Shown piece by piece: positions 1 through 6,528 of a DNA stretch of 12,032 bases; positions within the stretch are counted from its first letter, which is position 1; each line of letters starts with the position of its first letter. This stretch comes from Bacillota bacterium (GTDB taxonomy: Bacteria > Bacillota > Clostridia > Oscillospirales > Acutalibacteraceae): NCBI GenBank assembly GCA_023417635.1, contig JAEZFF010000116.1, forward strand, positions 1-12,032, in the 5' to 3' direction. Both the position numbers and the translations under genes were made by a program. Under the pieces are notes generated by a model. It was not told where the DNA came from. It worked only from the letters and a program-made list of their open reading frames with translations, and searched no databases.

Positions 1-1038
1 CGCTGCGGCAGAAGCATCCCGCAGTTCCGCCTCCGCCTTTTTCTCACGCAGCCAGGCAGCCTGCGCCGGAAACACCATGTTCTGTGCCCGCTCCGCCTGC
101 TGAAGCGCCGTTTCCTCTTTTTTCGCTTCTTCTGTGCGGGCTTTCAGTGCCGCCATTTCCTCCTCTGCCTGCTTCCGCTCATTAAAGACGCGGTTGTCCG
201 CTTCGGCTGTGGTAATCTGTTTCAGCAGCTGTGCCGCCTGTGCTTTCAGTTCATCCCGTTTTGCCTTCGCACGGGCGGCTGCTTTTTCATCTGCTTGAAC
301 CGAATCGCCGATTTTTTGCAGAAGCCCCTCCGCAAGGTTTACATTCTGCTCCTGTGCAAAAGAAGAAAGGCCGCCTTCCGTTAAAATGGCCCCATCTGGT
401 CGGATGCCTGCGGCATCCTGAAAGACAGAGCGTTCATTTTCGCTCATCTGTTCTTTCAGCTGCTGCGCCCTGTCTCTTAAAAAGTCCTGTATCCTGCGGT
501 AAATGCCTGTGTCGAAAATGCGGCGGAAAATCTCGGCGCGGTCGGAGCTTTCAGCCGTCAGCAACTTGCGGAATTCGCCCTGCGCAATCATGGCAGTCTG
601 CCGGAACTGGCGGCAGTCTATTCCCATCAGCGCTTCCGCCCTTTTCGTCACGGCAGTTGCGCCGGAGCATACGGTTCCATCTGGGAAAGTCAAAGAGGCA
701 TCAGCGGGTGAAGTAGTCATGGTGCCATCTTTCTTGGGATGCTGCCAGCGCGGGCTGCGCTCAATCTGATAAACTTTTCCGTTATGCGAAAAAGTAAGCC
801 GCACCGAAGTTTTTGTGCCGGGAGCTGAAAAATTGCTGCACAAAGATTCCGGTGAACGGGATGAACCGCTGGCTTCACCGTATAGAGCAAACGTGATGGC
901 GTCGAAAATCGTAGTCTTGCCCGCGCCGGTGTCGCCGCAGATAAGGAAAAGGCCCTCCGGCCCAAACTCGGAAAGCGGAACCTCCGTTTCCCCGGCAAAA
1001 GGGCCGAAAGCGGTCATGGTAAGTTTCAGCGGTTTCAT
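1..1038 (-). CDS. sbcC: SbcC, ATPase subunit of SbcCD nuclease (N-terminal part, cut by window edge)
   Basis: SbcC is the SMC/Rad50-like ATPase that pairs with SbcD to cut DNA hairpins and process double-strand ends. Only the first 346 codons are present; the gene continues past base 1. The N-terminal ABC half-domain shows Walker A GDTGAGKTT at residues 35-43, followed by the typical IFDAITFALYG stretch. The Q-loop/lid region QTAMIAQGEF lies at residues 147-156. From about residue 190 the protein becomes rich in Ala, Glu, Lys and Gln, as expected for the ascending arm of the long coiled coil. The ATG at 1038 overlaps the sbcD stop by 4 bases (ATGA), with a GGAGG ribosome site at 1046-1050 inside sbcD, so translation is probably coupled. 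Signature motif, Walker B and zinc hook would lie outside the window. Confidence 0.94.
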   Translation of the reverse strand, partial: MKPLKLTMTAFGPFAGETEVPLSEFGPEGLFLICGDTGAGKTTIFDAITFALYGEASGSSRSPESLCSNFSAPGTKTSVRLTFSHNGKVYQIERSPRWQHPKKDGTMTTSPADASLTFPDGTVCSGATAVTKRAEALMGIDCRQFRQTAMIAQGEFRKLLTAESSDRAEIFRRIFDTGIYRRIQDFLRDRAQQLKEQMSENERSVFQDAAGIRPDGAILTEGGLSSFAQEQNVNLAEGLLQKIGDSVQADEKAAARAKAKRDELKAQAAQLLKQITTAEADNRVFNERKQAEEEMAALKARTEEAKKEETALQQAERAQNMVFPAQAAWLREKKAEAELRDASAAA

Positions 1039-2189
1039 GATTCTTCCTCCCCGCACGAGCGCACGGCATCTTCCAATTCCGCGCGTTCGTTTTCCGGCAG
1101 GGCGCGGCCGTTCTGGTTCCGGTAAAATTCTTCGAACAAATCCAGCGGCGTGCGGTGTTCCACATCGCCGGAAGCCGCTGTTTTCGAAGGCTCTGCCGCC
1201 TCTGTGCCGGAATTCCGGAAATCAATGCACATCAGGTTCAGGTATACGGCGCGCAGGCGCTCGGCGGCGTTGGCAATGATGTGCTCATCCGTCAGCGTCG
1301 CATGGATGTAGTCTTTGCAGTTGCCCTTTGCAGCGTTTTCCGGCTTCGTAAGTTCTTCAATCGGCCCTTCAATTTCGCGCATATCGCGCAGCGGCACAAG
1401 GGGAACGGCGGTAATTTCCACATGGCCTTTTTCGCCAAGCTCCACCAGTGTTACGGATTTTTTCTGGCGAGTTTCAGAAAAAGAATATTTGAGGGGTGAA
1501 CCGGAATACCGGACTTCCGGCCTGCCGACACGCTGCGGGCCGTGCAGATGACCAAGGGCTGTGTAATCAAAGGCATCGAAGATCGAAAAATCCACCTCAT
1601 CCGCTCCGCCGATAGAGAGTGTTTCCGAATCGCTTCGCTCCGGCTCTTTGCCGAAAGCGGTGACAAACTGGTGCGCCACAAGGACGTTGCGCTCTTCCGG
1701 ATTGATCTGCAGCGTTCCCAGCGCGGCACGCACGGTATTTTCATAGGAATCTGCCTGCTCCGGCGAAAAATACGGCGCGGCCATGGCCGGCTTTAAAAAT
1801 GGAAGCAGAAAAAGATGCACCGGGCCGTATTTGTCTGCCAGCACTGCTTCTTCCGGAACACCGTGAAAACTTCCGGCGATGGTTACGCCGTTCCTCTTCA
1901 TAATGCGGCTTCCAAAATCGAGGCGTTCGGGCGAATCGTGGTTCCCGCTTACAGCGAAAACCGGGATTTTTTTCCCGGAAAGTTCCGTCAGAAACTCGTC
2001 CAGCACTTCCACGGCTTCTGCGGGCGGCACGCTGCGGTCATACAGGTCGCCCGCAATCAGTACGCCGTCCGGCTTTGCGTCGTCAGCAATTTTTAAAATC
2101 TGCCGCAGAATATATTTCTGGTCGTCAAGCAAGTCGAATTCGTTGACCCGCTTGCCAATATGCAGGTCTGAAAGATGTAAAAGTTTCAT
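1035..2189 (-). CDS. sbcD: SbcD, Mre11-type nuclease subunit
   Basis: SbcD is the calcineurin-like metallophosphoesterase of the SbcCD complex, the bacterial Mre11 counterpart. It degrades double-stranded DNA ends and opens hairpins using ATP hydrolysed by SbcC. The 384-residue length is normal. Metal-binding motifs are all visible: D8 and H10 in LSDLHIGK, D48 in AGDLYD, N83-H84-D85 in SGNHDS, a later AHQF, and GHLH near residues 213-216. A GAGGAG ribosome site sits 5 bases before the ATG. It lies 35 bases after tcdA and overlaps sbcC by 4 bases, the usual sbcD-sbcC order. No promoter of its own is seen, so it probably shares the cysK transcript. Confidence 0.97.
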   Translation of the reverse strand: MKLLHLSDLHIGKRVNEFDLLDDQKYILRQILKIADDAKPDGVLIAGDLYDRSVPPAEAVEVLDEFLTELSGKKIPVFAVSGNHDSPERLDFGSRIMKRNGVTIAGSFHGVPEEAVLADKYGPVHLFLLPFLKPAMAAPYFSPEQADSYENTVRAALGTLQINPEERNVLVAHQFVTAFGKEPERSDSETLSIGGADEVDFSIFDAFDYTALGHLHGPQRVGRPEVRYSGSPLKYSFSETRQKKSVTLVELGEKGHVEITAVPLVPLRDMREIEGPIEELTKPENAAKGNCKDYIHATLTDEHIIANAAERLRAVYLNLMCIDFRNSGTEAAEPSKTAASGDVEHRTPLDLFEEFYRNQNGRALPENERAELEDAVRSCGEEES

Positions 2190-2224
2190 GTTTTCTCCTC
2201 AGCCCTTCGAAAAGCAGAATTCTG

Positions 2225-3025
2225 CTAGATGTCAGGGTTTTGCACAGCGTCCGGCCCGCTGTTCCAGCCTGTTAAGTCCTTGATGACTTCGCCCGCAAGA
2301 ATCATTCCCGCTACGGGCGGCACAAAGGACACACTGCCCGGAATGGCGCGGCGCATCGCGCAGATCCGCTTTGTGCCCGGCGGGCAGACACAGTGTTCCC
2401 GGCAGGAAGCTTTCTGCCCATCAAAAGGCGCAAGCGGCGGCTCTTTGGAGTACACTACTTTTAAATGATCAATTCCGCGCGCACGCAGTTCATGGCGCAT
2501 GACCCGCGCCAAAGGGCATATGCTCGTTTCATAAATATCCGCAACCTCGAACCGCGTAGGGTCCAGCTTGTTGCCGGCGCCCATGCAGCTGATAATTGGA
2601 ACGCCCGCCTTTTTCGCGCGTGTCACAAGCTCCAGCTTTGCGGAAACCGTGTCAACCGCATCCACAAGGTAGTCAAACTTTGCCAAGTCAAACTCATCCG
2701 CATTTTCGGGCGTGTAAAAACACTGGTGGCGCTCCACATGGCACTCGGGGTTAATGTCAAGCACACGCTCCGCCATGGCATCCACCTTTGGTTTTCCAAC
2801 GGTGGAATGCAGGGCAATAATCTGCCGGTTCAGGTTCGTCAGGCAGATTTTGTCGTCATCCCACAGTGCAAGGGTGCCAACGCCGCCGCGCGCGAGTGCT
2901 TCCACCACATACGAACCTACGCCGCCTATGCCAAACACGGCAACGGCGGCGTTCTGAAGCTTATTAATTGCTTCCCGCCCCATAACGAGGCTGGAGCGGG
3001 AAAATTCAAATGGAACAGTCTGCAT
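2225..3025 (-). CDS. tcdA: TcdA-type tRNA threonylcarbamoyladenosine dehydratase (E1/ThiF fold)
   Basis: Members of this family (YgdL/CsdL in E. coli, YrvM in B. subtilis) use ATP to cyclise t6A at position 37 of ANN-decoding tRNAs. The 266 residues show the E1-like adenylation fold: nucleotide-binding GIGGVGS at 32-38, the DDDKICLTNLNRQ segment at about 56-68, a VDAVDT strand, and the family-typical SCMGAGNKLDPTRF. The C-terminal SFVPPVAGMILAGEVIKDL helix is also typical. A Cys-rich loop (C208, C212, C214, C222) precedes it. I believe this occurs in clostridial relatives but could not check. The Shine-Dalgarno is weak (AAAAAGA); the start is 9 bases after the cysK stop, so re-initiation is plausible. 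ThiF or MoeB are alternatives, less likely because no ubiquitin-like sulfur carrier is nearby. Confidence 0.93.
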   Translation of the reverse strand: MQTVPFEFSRSSLVMGREAINKLQNAAVAVFGIGGVGSYVVEALARGGVGTLALWDDDKICLTNLNRQIIALHSTVGKPKVDAMAERVLDINPECHVERHQCFYTPENADEFDLAKFDYLVDAVDTVSAKLELVTRAKKAGVPIISCMGAGNKLDPTRFEVADIYETSICPLARVMRHELRARGIDHLKVVYSKEPPLAPFDGQKASCREHCVCPPGTKRICAMRRAIPGSVSFVPPVAGMILAGEVIKDLTGWNSGPDAVQNPDI

Positions 3026-3034
3026 TCTTTTTAA

Positions 3035-3961
3035 TCATACGAGATAGTCGGGCGTGGAAAGATAGCGCATACCGGTATCCGGCAGCAGCGCAACAATCAG
3101 TTTACCGGCATTCTCGGGCCTTTCTGCAAGTATTTTTGCTGCATGCACCGCCGCGCCCGAAGAAATGCCGACCAAAAGCCCTTCGGTACGGGCAAGTTCT
3201 CTGCCCGCAGCGTAAGCGTCTTCGTTGGCAATGGGAAGAATTTCGTCCAGAATTTTCATATCAAGTGTATCTGGAACAAACCCCGCGCCGATGCCCTGCA
3301 GTTTGTGAGGGCCCGGTTTTCCGCCGGAAAGGACCGCGGAAGAAGCCGGCTCCACGGCAACTATTTTAACACCTGGCTTCTTTTCTTTCAAGTACTGCGC
3401 AACGCCTGTCACGGTTCCGCCGGTGCCGACACCCGCAATGAAAATATCCACTTTTCCTTCGGTCTGCTCCCAGATTTCAGGGCCGGTTGTTTCCTTATGT
3501 GCCTGCGGGTTTGCCGGGTTGACAAACTGCCCTGGAATGAACGAATTCGGTGTTTCCTTCGCAAGCTCGTCGGCTTTTTCCATTGCACCCTTCATGCCTT
3601 TGGAGCCTTCCGTAAGGACAACTTCTGCACCGTAAGCTTTCAGCAGGTTGCGGCGCTCAACGCTCATGGTATCCGGCATAGTAAGGATCATCCGGTACCC
3701 TTTTGCCGCAGCCACAGCAGCAAGGCCAATGCCGGTATTGCCGCTTGTAGGCTCAATAATAACGGCACCCGGTTTAAGTTTGCCCTTCTTTTCCGCGTCT
3801 TCAATCATGTACTTGCCAATACGGTCTTTTACACTGCCTGTCGGGTTAAAATATTCCAGTTTTGCTTCCAGTGTTGCTTTCAGACCATGATTCTTTTCAT
3901 AGTTTGAAAGCTCCATCATCGGGGTGTTTCCAATCAGGTCCAGAACGCTTTTTGCCGTCAT
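3035..3961 (-). CDS. cysK: Cysteine synthase (O-acetylserine sulfhydrylase A), PLP enzyme
   Basis: CysK makes cysteine from O-acetylserine and sulfide in the cytosol. The PLP lysine is K45 in NPTGSVKDR. The asparagine loop EPTSGNTGIGLA, the phosphate-binding GVGTGGTVTG and the C-terminal GISSGAA motif are all present. I chose the ATG at 3961 (308 residues, MTAKSVLDLIGNTP) because GGAGG lies about 7 bases upstream. An apparent upstream in-frame TTG start (3976) would place its codons inside that ribosome site and is unlikely. The gene heads the cysK-tcdA-sbcD-sbcC set and is divergent from a CymR-type regulator. In Bacillus and Staphylococcus, CysK binds CymR and serves as its co-repressor, so this copy may be regulatory as well as catalytic. 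Confidence 0.96.
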   Translation of the reverse strand: MTAKSVLDLIGNTPMMELSNYEKNHGLKATLEAKLEYFNPTGSVKDRIGKYMIEDAEKKGKLKPGAVIIEPTSGNTGIGLAAVAAAKGYRMILTMPDTMSVERRNLLKAYGAEVVLTEGSKGMKGAMEKADELAKETPNSFIPGQFVNPANPQAHKETTGPEIWEQTEGKVDIFIAGVGTGGTVTGVAQYLKEKKPGVKIVAVEPASSAVLSGGKPGPHKLQGIGAGFVPDTLDMKILDEILPIANEDAYAAGRELARTEGLLVGISSGAAVHAAKILAERPENAGKLIVALLPDTGMRYLSTPDYLV

Positions 3962-3996
3962 ACAAAATTCCTCCAATCAACTTTTCGGCTTGAAAT

Positions 3997-4015
3997 GTAT
4001 ACTAATTTGATATAC
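3997..4015. promoter_or_regulatory. 19-bp inverted repeat over the cysK start region, candidate CymR operator
   Basis: The sequence GTATACTAATTTGATATAC is an imperfect palindrome with 5-base outer arms (GTATA/TATAC) and matching inner AA/TT. It lies just downstream of the predicted cysK transcription start (about 4020), where a bound dimer would block initiation or clearance. The adjacent divergent gene encodes a CymR-like repressor, its natural candidate ligand. The region is AT-rich, so chance symmetry is possible. Confidence 0.42.
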
Positions 4016-4026
4016 TTTATGTGCCT

Positions 4027-4055
4027 ATTATAGGCCCGCTTTTTTCAAATGTCAA
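4027..4055 (-). promoter_or_regulatory. Consensus sigma-A promoter for cysK
   Basis: On the minus strand, TTGACA (4050-4055) is followed by a 17-base spacer and TATAAT (4027-4032), a perfect match to the vegetative consensus. AT-rich DNA lies upstream at about 4056-4090 and could act as an UP element. Transcription would start near 4020, giving a leader of only about 60 bases. That leaves no room for a T-box or SAM riboswitch, so control is probably by a repressor. Confidence 0.88.
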
Positions 4056-4111
4056 GCAATATTATAAAAAATATATGTATTATATTTTAAAGGGGCTGCC
4101 TCGTCTGCATC

Positions 4112-4140
4112 TTGACTTATAAATAAAAAGAATCTATATT
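4112..4140 (+). promoter_or_regulatory. Sigma-A promoter for the cymR-MBL operon
   Basis: TTGACT (4112-4117), a 17-base spacer and TATATT (4135-4140) form a good vegetative promoter. It gives a leader of about 55 bases before the regulator's ATG at 4202. An inverted repeat overlaps the -10 hexamer, which suggests autoregulation. Confidence 0.65.
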
Positions 4141-4154
4141 ATATGAGATAATAT
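4136..4154. promoter_or_regulatory. 19-bp inverted repeat overlapping the cymR -10, candidate autoregulatory operator
   Basis: Arms ATATTAT and ATAATAT are separated by 5 bases and span the -10 hexamer and likely start site of the regulator's promoter. Its total length equals that of the inverted repeat at the cysK start (3997-4015), and both have T/A-rich outer arms. Both could be sites for the same Rrf2 dimer. Low sequence complexity makes this tentative. Confidence 0.35.
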
Positions 4155-4201
4155 GAGTAAACTGCTAGGAATTGTTGAACATCCGGGAAGAAGGTTTTTC
4201 G

Positions 4202-4648
4202 ATGCGCGTTTCATCCAAAGGGAGATATGGCCTTGCGGCTTCTGTAGTGCTTGCACAGAATTATTTGAGCGGCAGCTACCTTACTGTCGCCAGCCTTGCC
4301 GAACAGCTTGGAATTTCTAAAATTTACCTGGAACAAGTTTTTTCACAGATGAAAAAAGCGGGGCTTGTTTCATCCGTAAAAGGTGCGCAGGGCGGCTACC
4401 GGCTGGCGCAACCTCCGCAGAAAATCACCGTACTCAGCATCCTGACGGCGCTGGAACAGTCGCTGTTTGAGAAGACGGAAAAATCGGTGGAACAAAAAGC
4501 ACCCGAAATTGAAAACGCCATGCAGGATTCCGTTTTCACTGTGCTTGACAAAGCGGTTTCCGCATCACTGGCAGACGTGACGCTGTACAGCCTTGTAACC
4601 AAGACGGAAGAATACCGCAAAGATGAATCCTATATGTTCTACATTTAG
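4202..4648 (+). CDS. cymR: Rrf2-family repressor, CymR type (cysteine metabolism)
   Basis: This is a 148-residue winged-helix regulator. The N-terminus MRVSSKGRYGLAA, the recognition region ISKIYLEQVFSQMKKAGLV and the wing segment SVKGAQGGYRLA are hallmark Rrf2 features. It has no cysteine at all, so it cannot carry the Fe-S cluster of IscR or NsrR. That favours CymR, and its C-terminus YMFYI matches what I recall of Bacillus CymR. CymR represses cysteine and sulfur acquisition genes when cysteine is plentiful, in complex with CysK, whose gene is divergent here. The start at 4202 has AAGAAGG (4188-4194) 7 bases upstream; an earlier in-frame codon at 4172 lacks a ribosome site. The MBL-fold gene follows after 23 bases, in the same operon. 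Confidence 0.9.
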   Translation: MRVSSKGRYGLAASVVLAQNYLSGSYLTVASLAEQLGISKIYLEQVFSQMKKAGLVSSVKGAQGGYRLAQPPQKITVLSILTALEQSLFEKTEKSVEQKAPEIENAMQDSVFTVLDKAVSASLADVTLYSLVTKTEEYRKDESYMFYI

Positions 4649-4671
4649 CTAAGGAAAAAGGAGGCCTCGCC

Positions 4672-5385
4672 ATGCAGGCGGAAATCACTTACCTAGACCA
4701 CAGCGGCTTTGCAGTAAAAACTGCCGCGCACTTTCTTGTTTTTGACTATTACCTCGACACTCCGCACGGCGGTGGCCTTGCACAGGGGGTCATTAATCCG
4801 GATTCTCTGAAAAATGAAAATGCTGCTGTTTTCGTTTCCCATCATCACCCGGATCATTTCAGCCCTCGCATTTTCGGGTGGAAAAATTCCGTGCCAAAAA
4901 TCCGCTACTTCCTTGCAAATGATATTCGCACACACGAGGACGCCATCTTCTTCCGCCCCGGACAAGAGGAGAATTTTGGTGATATGACGGTCCGCGCTCT
5001 AAAGTCCACTGACGTCGGCGTTGCTTTTCTCATCCATACCGACGGCCTGTGCATTTACCACGCAGGCGACCTGAACTGGTGGAAATGGGATGAAGACACA
5101 AAGCCGGAGCAGGAAGAAGCCGGGCGAAACTTTCGGGCACAGATCGATTTACTGAAAGGCGAAAAAATTGACCTTGCCTTTCTGCCCGTTGACCCGCGGC
5201 AAGGCGATGACGCTCTGCTTGGGTTTGACTATTTTATGCGCACGGTTCAGCCGGAACACGCTGTGCCAATGCATTCGTTCGGCCACATCGGATTTTTCAG
5301 CCGCCTGCTGACTGAGCCGTGCACAGAGCCTTACCGCAGCGGCATCCTGCTTTATCAAAACCGCGGCGACCAGTTTTCCATCTGA
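4672..5385 (+). CDS. Metallo-beta-lactamase-fold hydrolase, substrate unknown
   Basis: This 237-residue cytosolic protein has no signal peptide. The zinc-binding motif H57-x-H59-x-D61-H62 (SHHHPDH) is followed by D133 in YHAGDLNWW and H201 in MHSFGH, the usual order of MBL metal ligands. The N-terminal ITYLDHSGFAV strand resembles UlaG/YycJ-like and other small MBL hydrolases that lack an added nuclease domain. I cannot assign a substrate. A perfect AAGGAGG (4658-4664) lies 7 bases before the ATG, and the 23-base gap after cymR indicates co-transcription. A role linked to thiol or sulfur metabolism would be guesswork from context. It ends 11 bases before a strong terminator. Confidence 0.9.
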   Translation: MQAEITYLDHSGFAVKTAAHFLVFDYYLDTPHGGGLAQGVINPDSLKNENAAVFVSHHHPDHFSPRIFGWKNSVPKIRYFLANDIRTHEDAIFFRPGQEENFGDMTVRALKSTDVGVAFLIHTDGLCIYHAGDLNWWKWDEDTKPEQEEAGRNFRAQIDLLKGEKIDLAFLPVDPRQGDDALLGFDYFMRTVQPEHAVPMHSFGHIGFFSRLLTEPCTEPYRSGILLYQNRGDQFSI

Positions 5386-5396
5386 AAACAAAAAAA

Positions 5397-5433
5397 GGCC
5401 GGCTGAATTGTTTTCTCTGCAATTCAGTCGGTC
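5397..5433. terminator. Bidirectional intrinsic terminator between MBL gene and cheB
   Basis: Fourteen-base arms GGCCGGCTGAATTG (5397-5410) and CAATTCAGTCGGTC (5420-5433) pair with one G-U wobble around a 9-base loop. On the minus strand the stem is followed by seven T residues, a strong end for cheA-cheR-cheB. On the plus strand only TTTT follows, enough for a moderate terminator of cymR-MBL. It lies between two convergent genes, as expected. Confidence 0.9.
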
Positions 5434-5441
5434 TTTTGCTG

Positions 5442-6515
5442 TCAGTGAATCCGGTCCACAAGGATTCCGGCAATTTGGTCAAGAGGAGCTTGGCGCATAA
5501 CAGCACCAATATTGTAAGCCACCATCGGCATCCCATACACCACGCAGGAAGCCTGATCCTGCCCAACGGTAAACGCCCCCGCCTGCCGCATACGCAGCAA
5601 AGCTTCGGCGCCGTCGCTTCCCATGCCGGTCAGAATCACCCCGATGGCGTCACCTCCGGCGCACTCAGCTACCGAGTCAAACGTGACTCCCACAGAAGGG
5701 CAATGTCCATTTACTTTTTCACCCGGCGCGCTGCGGATATAATATCCGCCCGCGTCTTTTTTTACATACATATGGCTGCCGCCCGCAGCTACAACAGCGA
5801 TTCCGGGAAGAAGCCGGACACCGCTTTTTGCTTCGGAAACCGTAAGGCGTGAAATCCGGTCCAGCCGCTCGGCATACATCCGGGTAAAGTCCGGCGGCAT
5901 ATGCTGTGTAATAACAATCGGCGGCATCTCTGCCGGAAGGTTTTGTATAATGGCGGCTGTTGCTTCCGTGCCGCCTGTAGAAGCGCCTATGGCAATCAGA
6001 TTATACCGAAAATGCTTCCCTCCTCCCGCAAGCGAAATGGAAGAAGCCGGCGATGCGGCAGATGATGATACAGAAAATTGATGAAAAATATTGCCCGCCG
6101 TCATGCGCATAACCGCAGCCGCACTGGCTGCTAAACGCACTTTGGTACAGATTTCTCTGTAGAAGGCGGGAACCGAAGATTTGGAATTCAAAGTCGGCAT
6201 CTTAATAAATTCAGCGTCATGTGCGCCCACGGCCATTTCCGTTTCCGTTTTGCCCGGGCCTATTACAATGCACGGCGCATAGGACGATATTTTAGAAAGG
6301 CGCGAAAGGCGCGCCTCAACGCTTCCGTTTTCAGACAGCTCATTTAGTATGACAACGTCTGGCGAAGACTGCAGGGCGGCTTGTTCAAGATTTCCATCCG
6401 CACCGGTTTCCGGCAGCATAACCAGAGCAGCATCACCGCTGATTGCCTGCTGGATAGTATTTCGGAACGGTGTGGTTGAGTCCAGAACAAGAATGTGTAT
6501 TGTTCTTGGTTGCAT
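5442..6515 (-). CDS. cheB: CheB, receptor-glutamate methylesterase/glutamine deamidase, with a degenerate receiver domain
   Basis: CheB removes methyl groups from chemoreceptors and deamidates receptor glutamines, opposing CheR. The 357-residue length is normal. The C-terminal esterase domain (about 170-357) is intact: catalytic S179 in GASTGG, H205 in TQHMPP and D301 in LTGMGSDG. The N-terminal receiver (1 to about 120) is not: the phospho-acceptor Asp is N58 (VVILNEL), the second acidic-pocket residue is S13 (VLDST), the switch Ser/Thr is G86, and the Lys before the conserved Pro is M106 (FIKMP). Only D12 remains, so CheA probably cannot activate it by phosphorylation. A linker rich in Ala and Ser joins the domains (about 129-165). 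It is last in cheA-cheR-cheB, 13 bases after cheR, with a poor ribosome site and an in-frame TAA just before the ATG, so re-initiation is likely. Confidence 0.93.
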   Translation of the reverse strand: MQPRTIHILVLDSTTPFRNTIQQAISGDAALVMLPETGADGNLEQAALQSSPDVVILNELSENGSVEARLSRLSKISSYAPCIVIGPGKTETEMAVGAHDAEFIKMPTLNSKSSVPAFYREICTKVRLAASAAAVMRMTAGNIFHQFSVSSSAASPASSISLAGGGKHFRYNLIAIGASTGGTEATAAIIQNLPAEMPPIVITQHMPPDFTRMYAERLDRISRLTVSEAKSGVRLLPGIAVVAAGGSHMYVKKDAGGYYIRSAPGEKVNGHCPSVGVTFDSVAECAGGDAIGVILTGMGSDGAEALLRMRQAGAFTVGQDQASCVVYGMPMVAYNIGAVMRQAPLDQIAGILVDRIH

Positions 6516-6528
6516 TTACAGTGACCCG

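Noticed and set aside
231..716. 161-codon plus-strand open frame in the first kilobase
   Set aside because: It is antisense to sbcC, whose minus-strand frame is continuous with Walker A and Q-loop motifs. The plus-strand translation looks random.
3143..3907. 254-codon open frame on the plus strand inside cysK
   Set aside because: It is fully antisense to a clearly real cysteine synthase. The translation is Cys/Arg/Phe-rich with no known motif.
3962..4026. T-box or SAM riboswitch before cysK
   Set aside because: The predicted leader is only about 60 bases, too short for either, and lacks their conserved elements.
5319..5852. 177-codon plus-strand open frame spanning the end of the MBL gene and cheB
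   Set aside because: It crosses a strong terminator hairpin and is antisense to the CheB esterase domain, with no support for coding.
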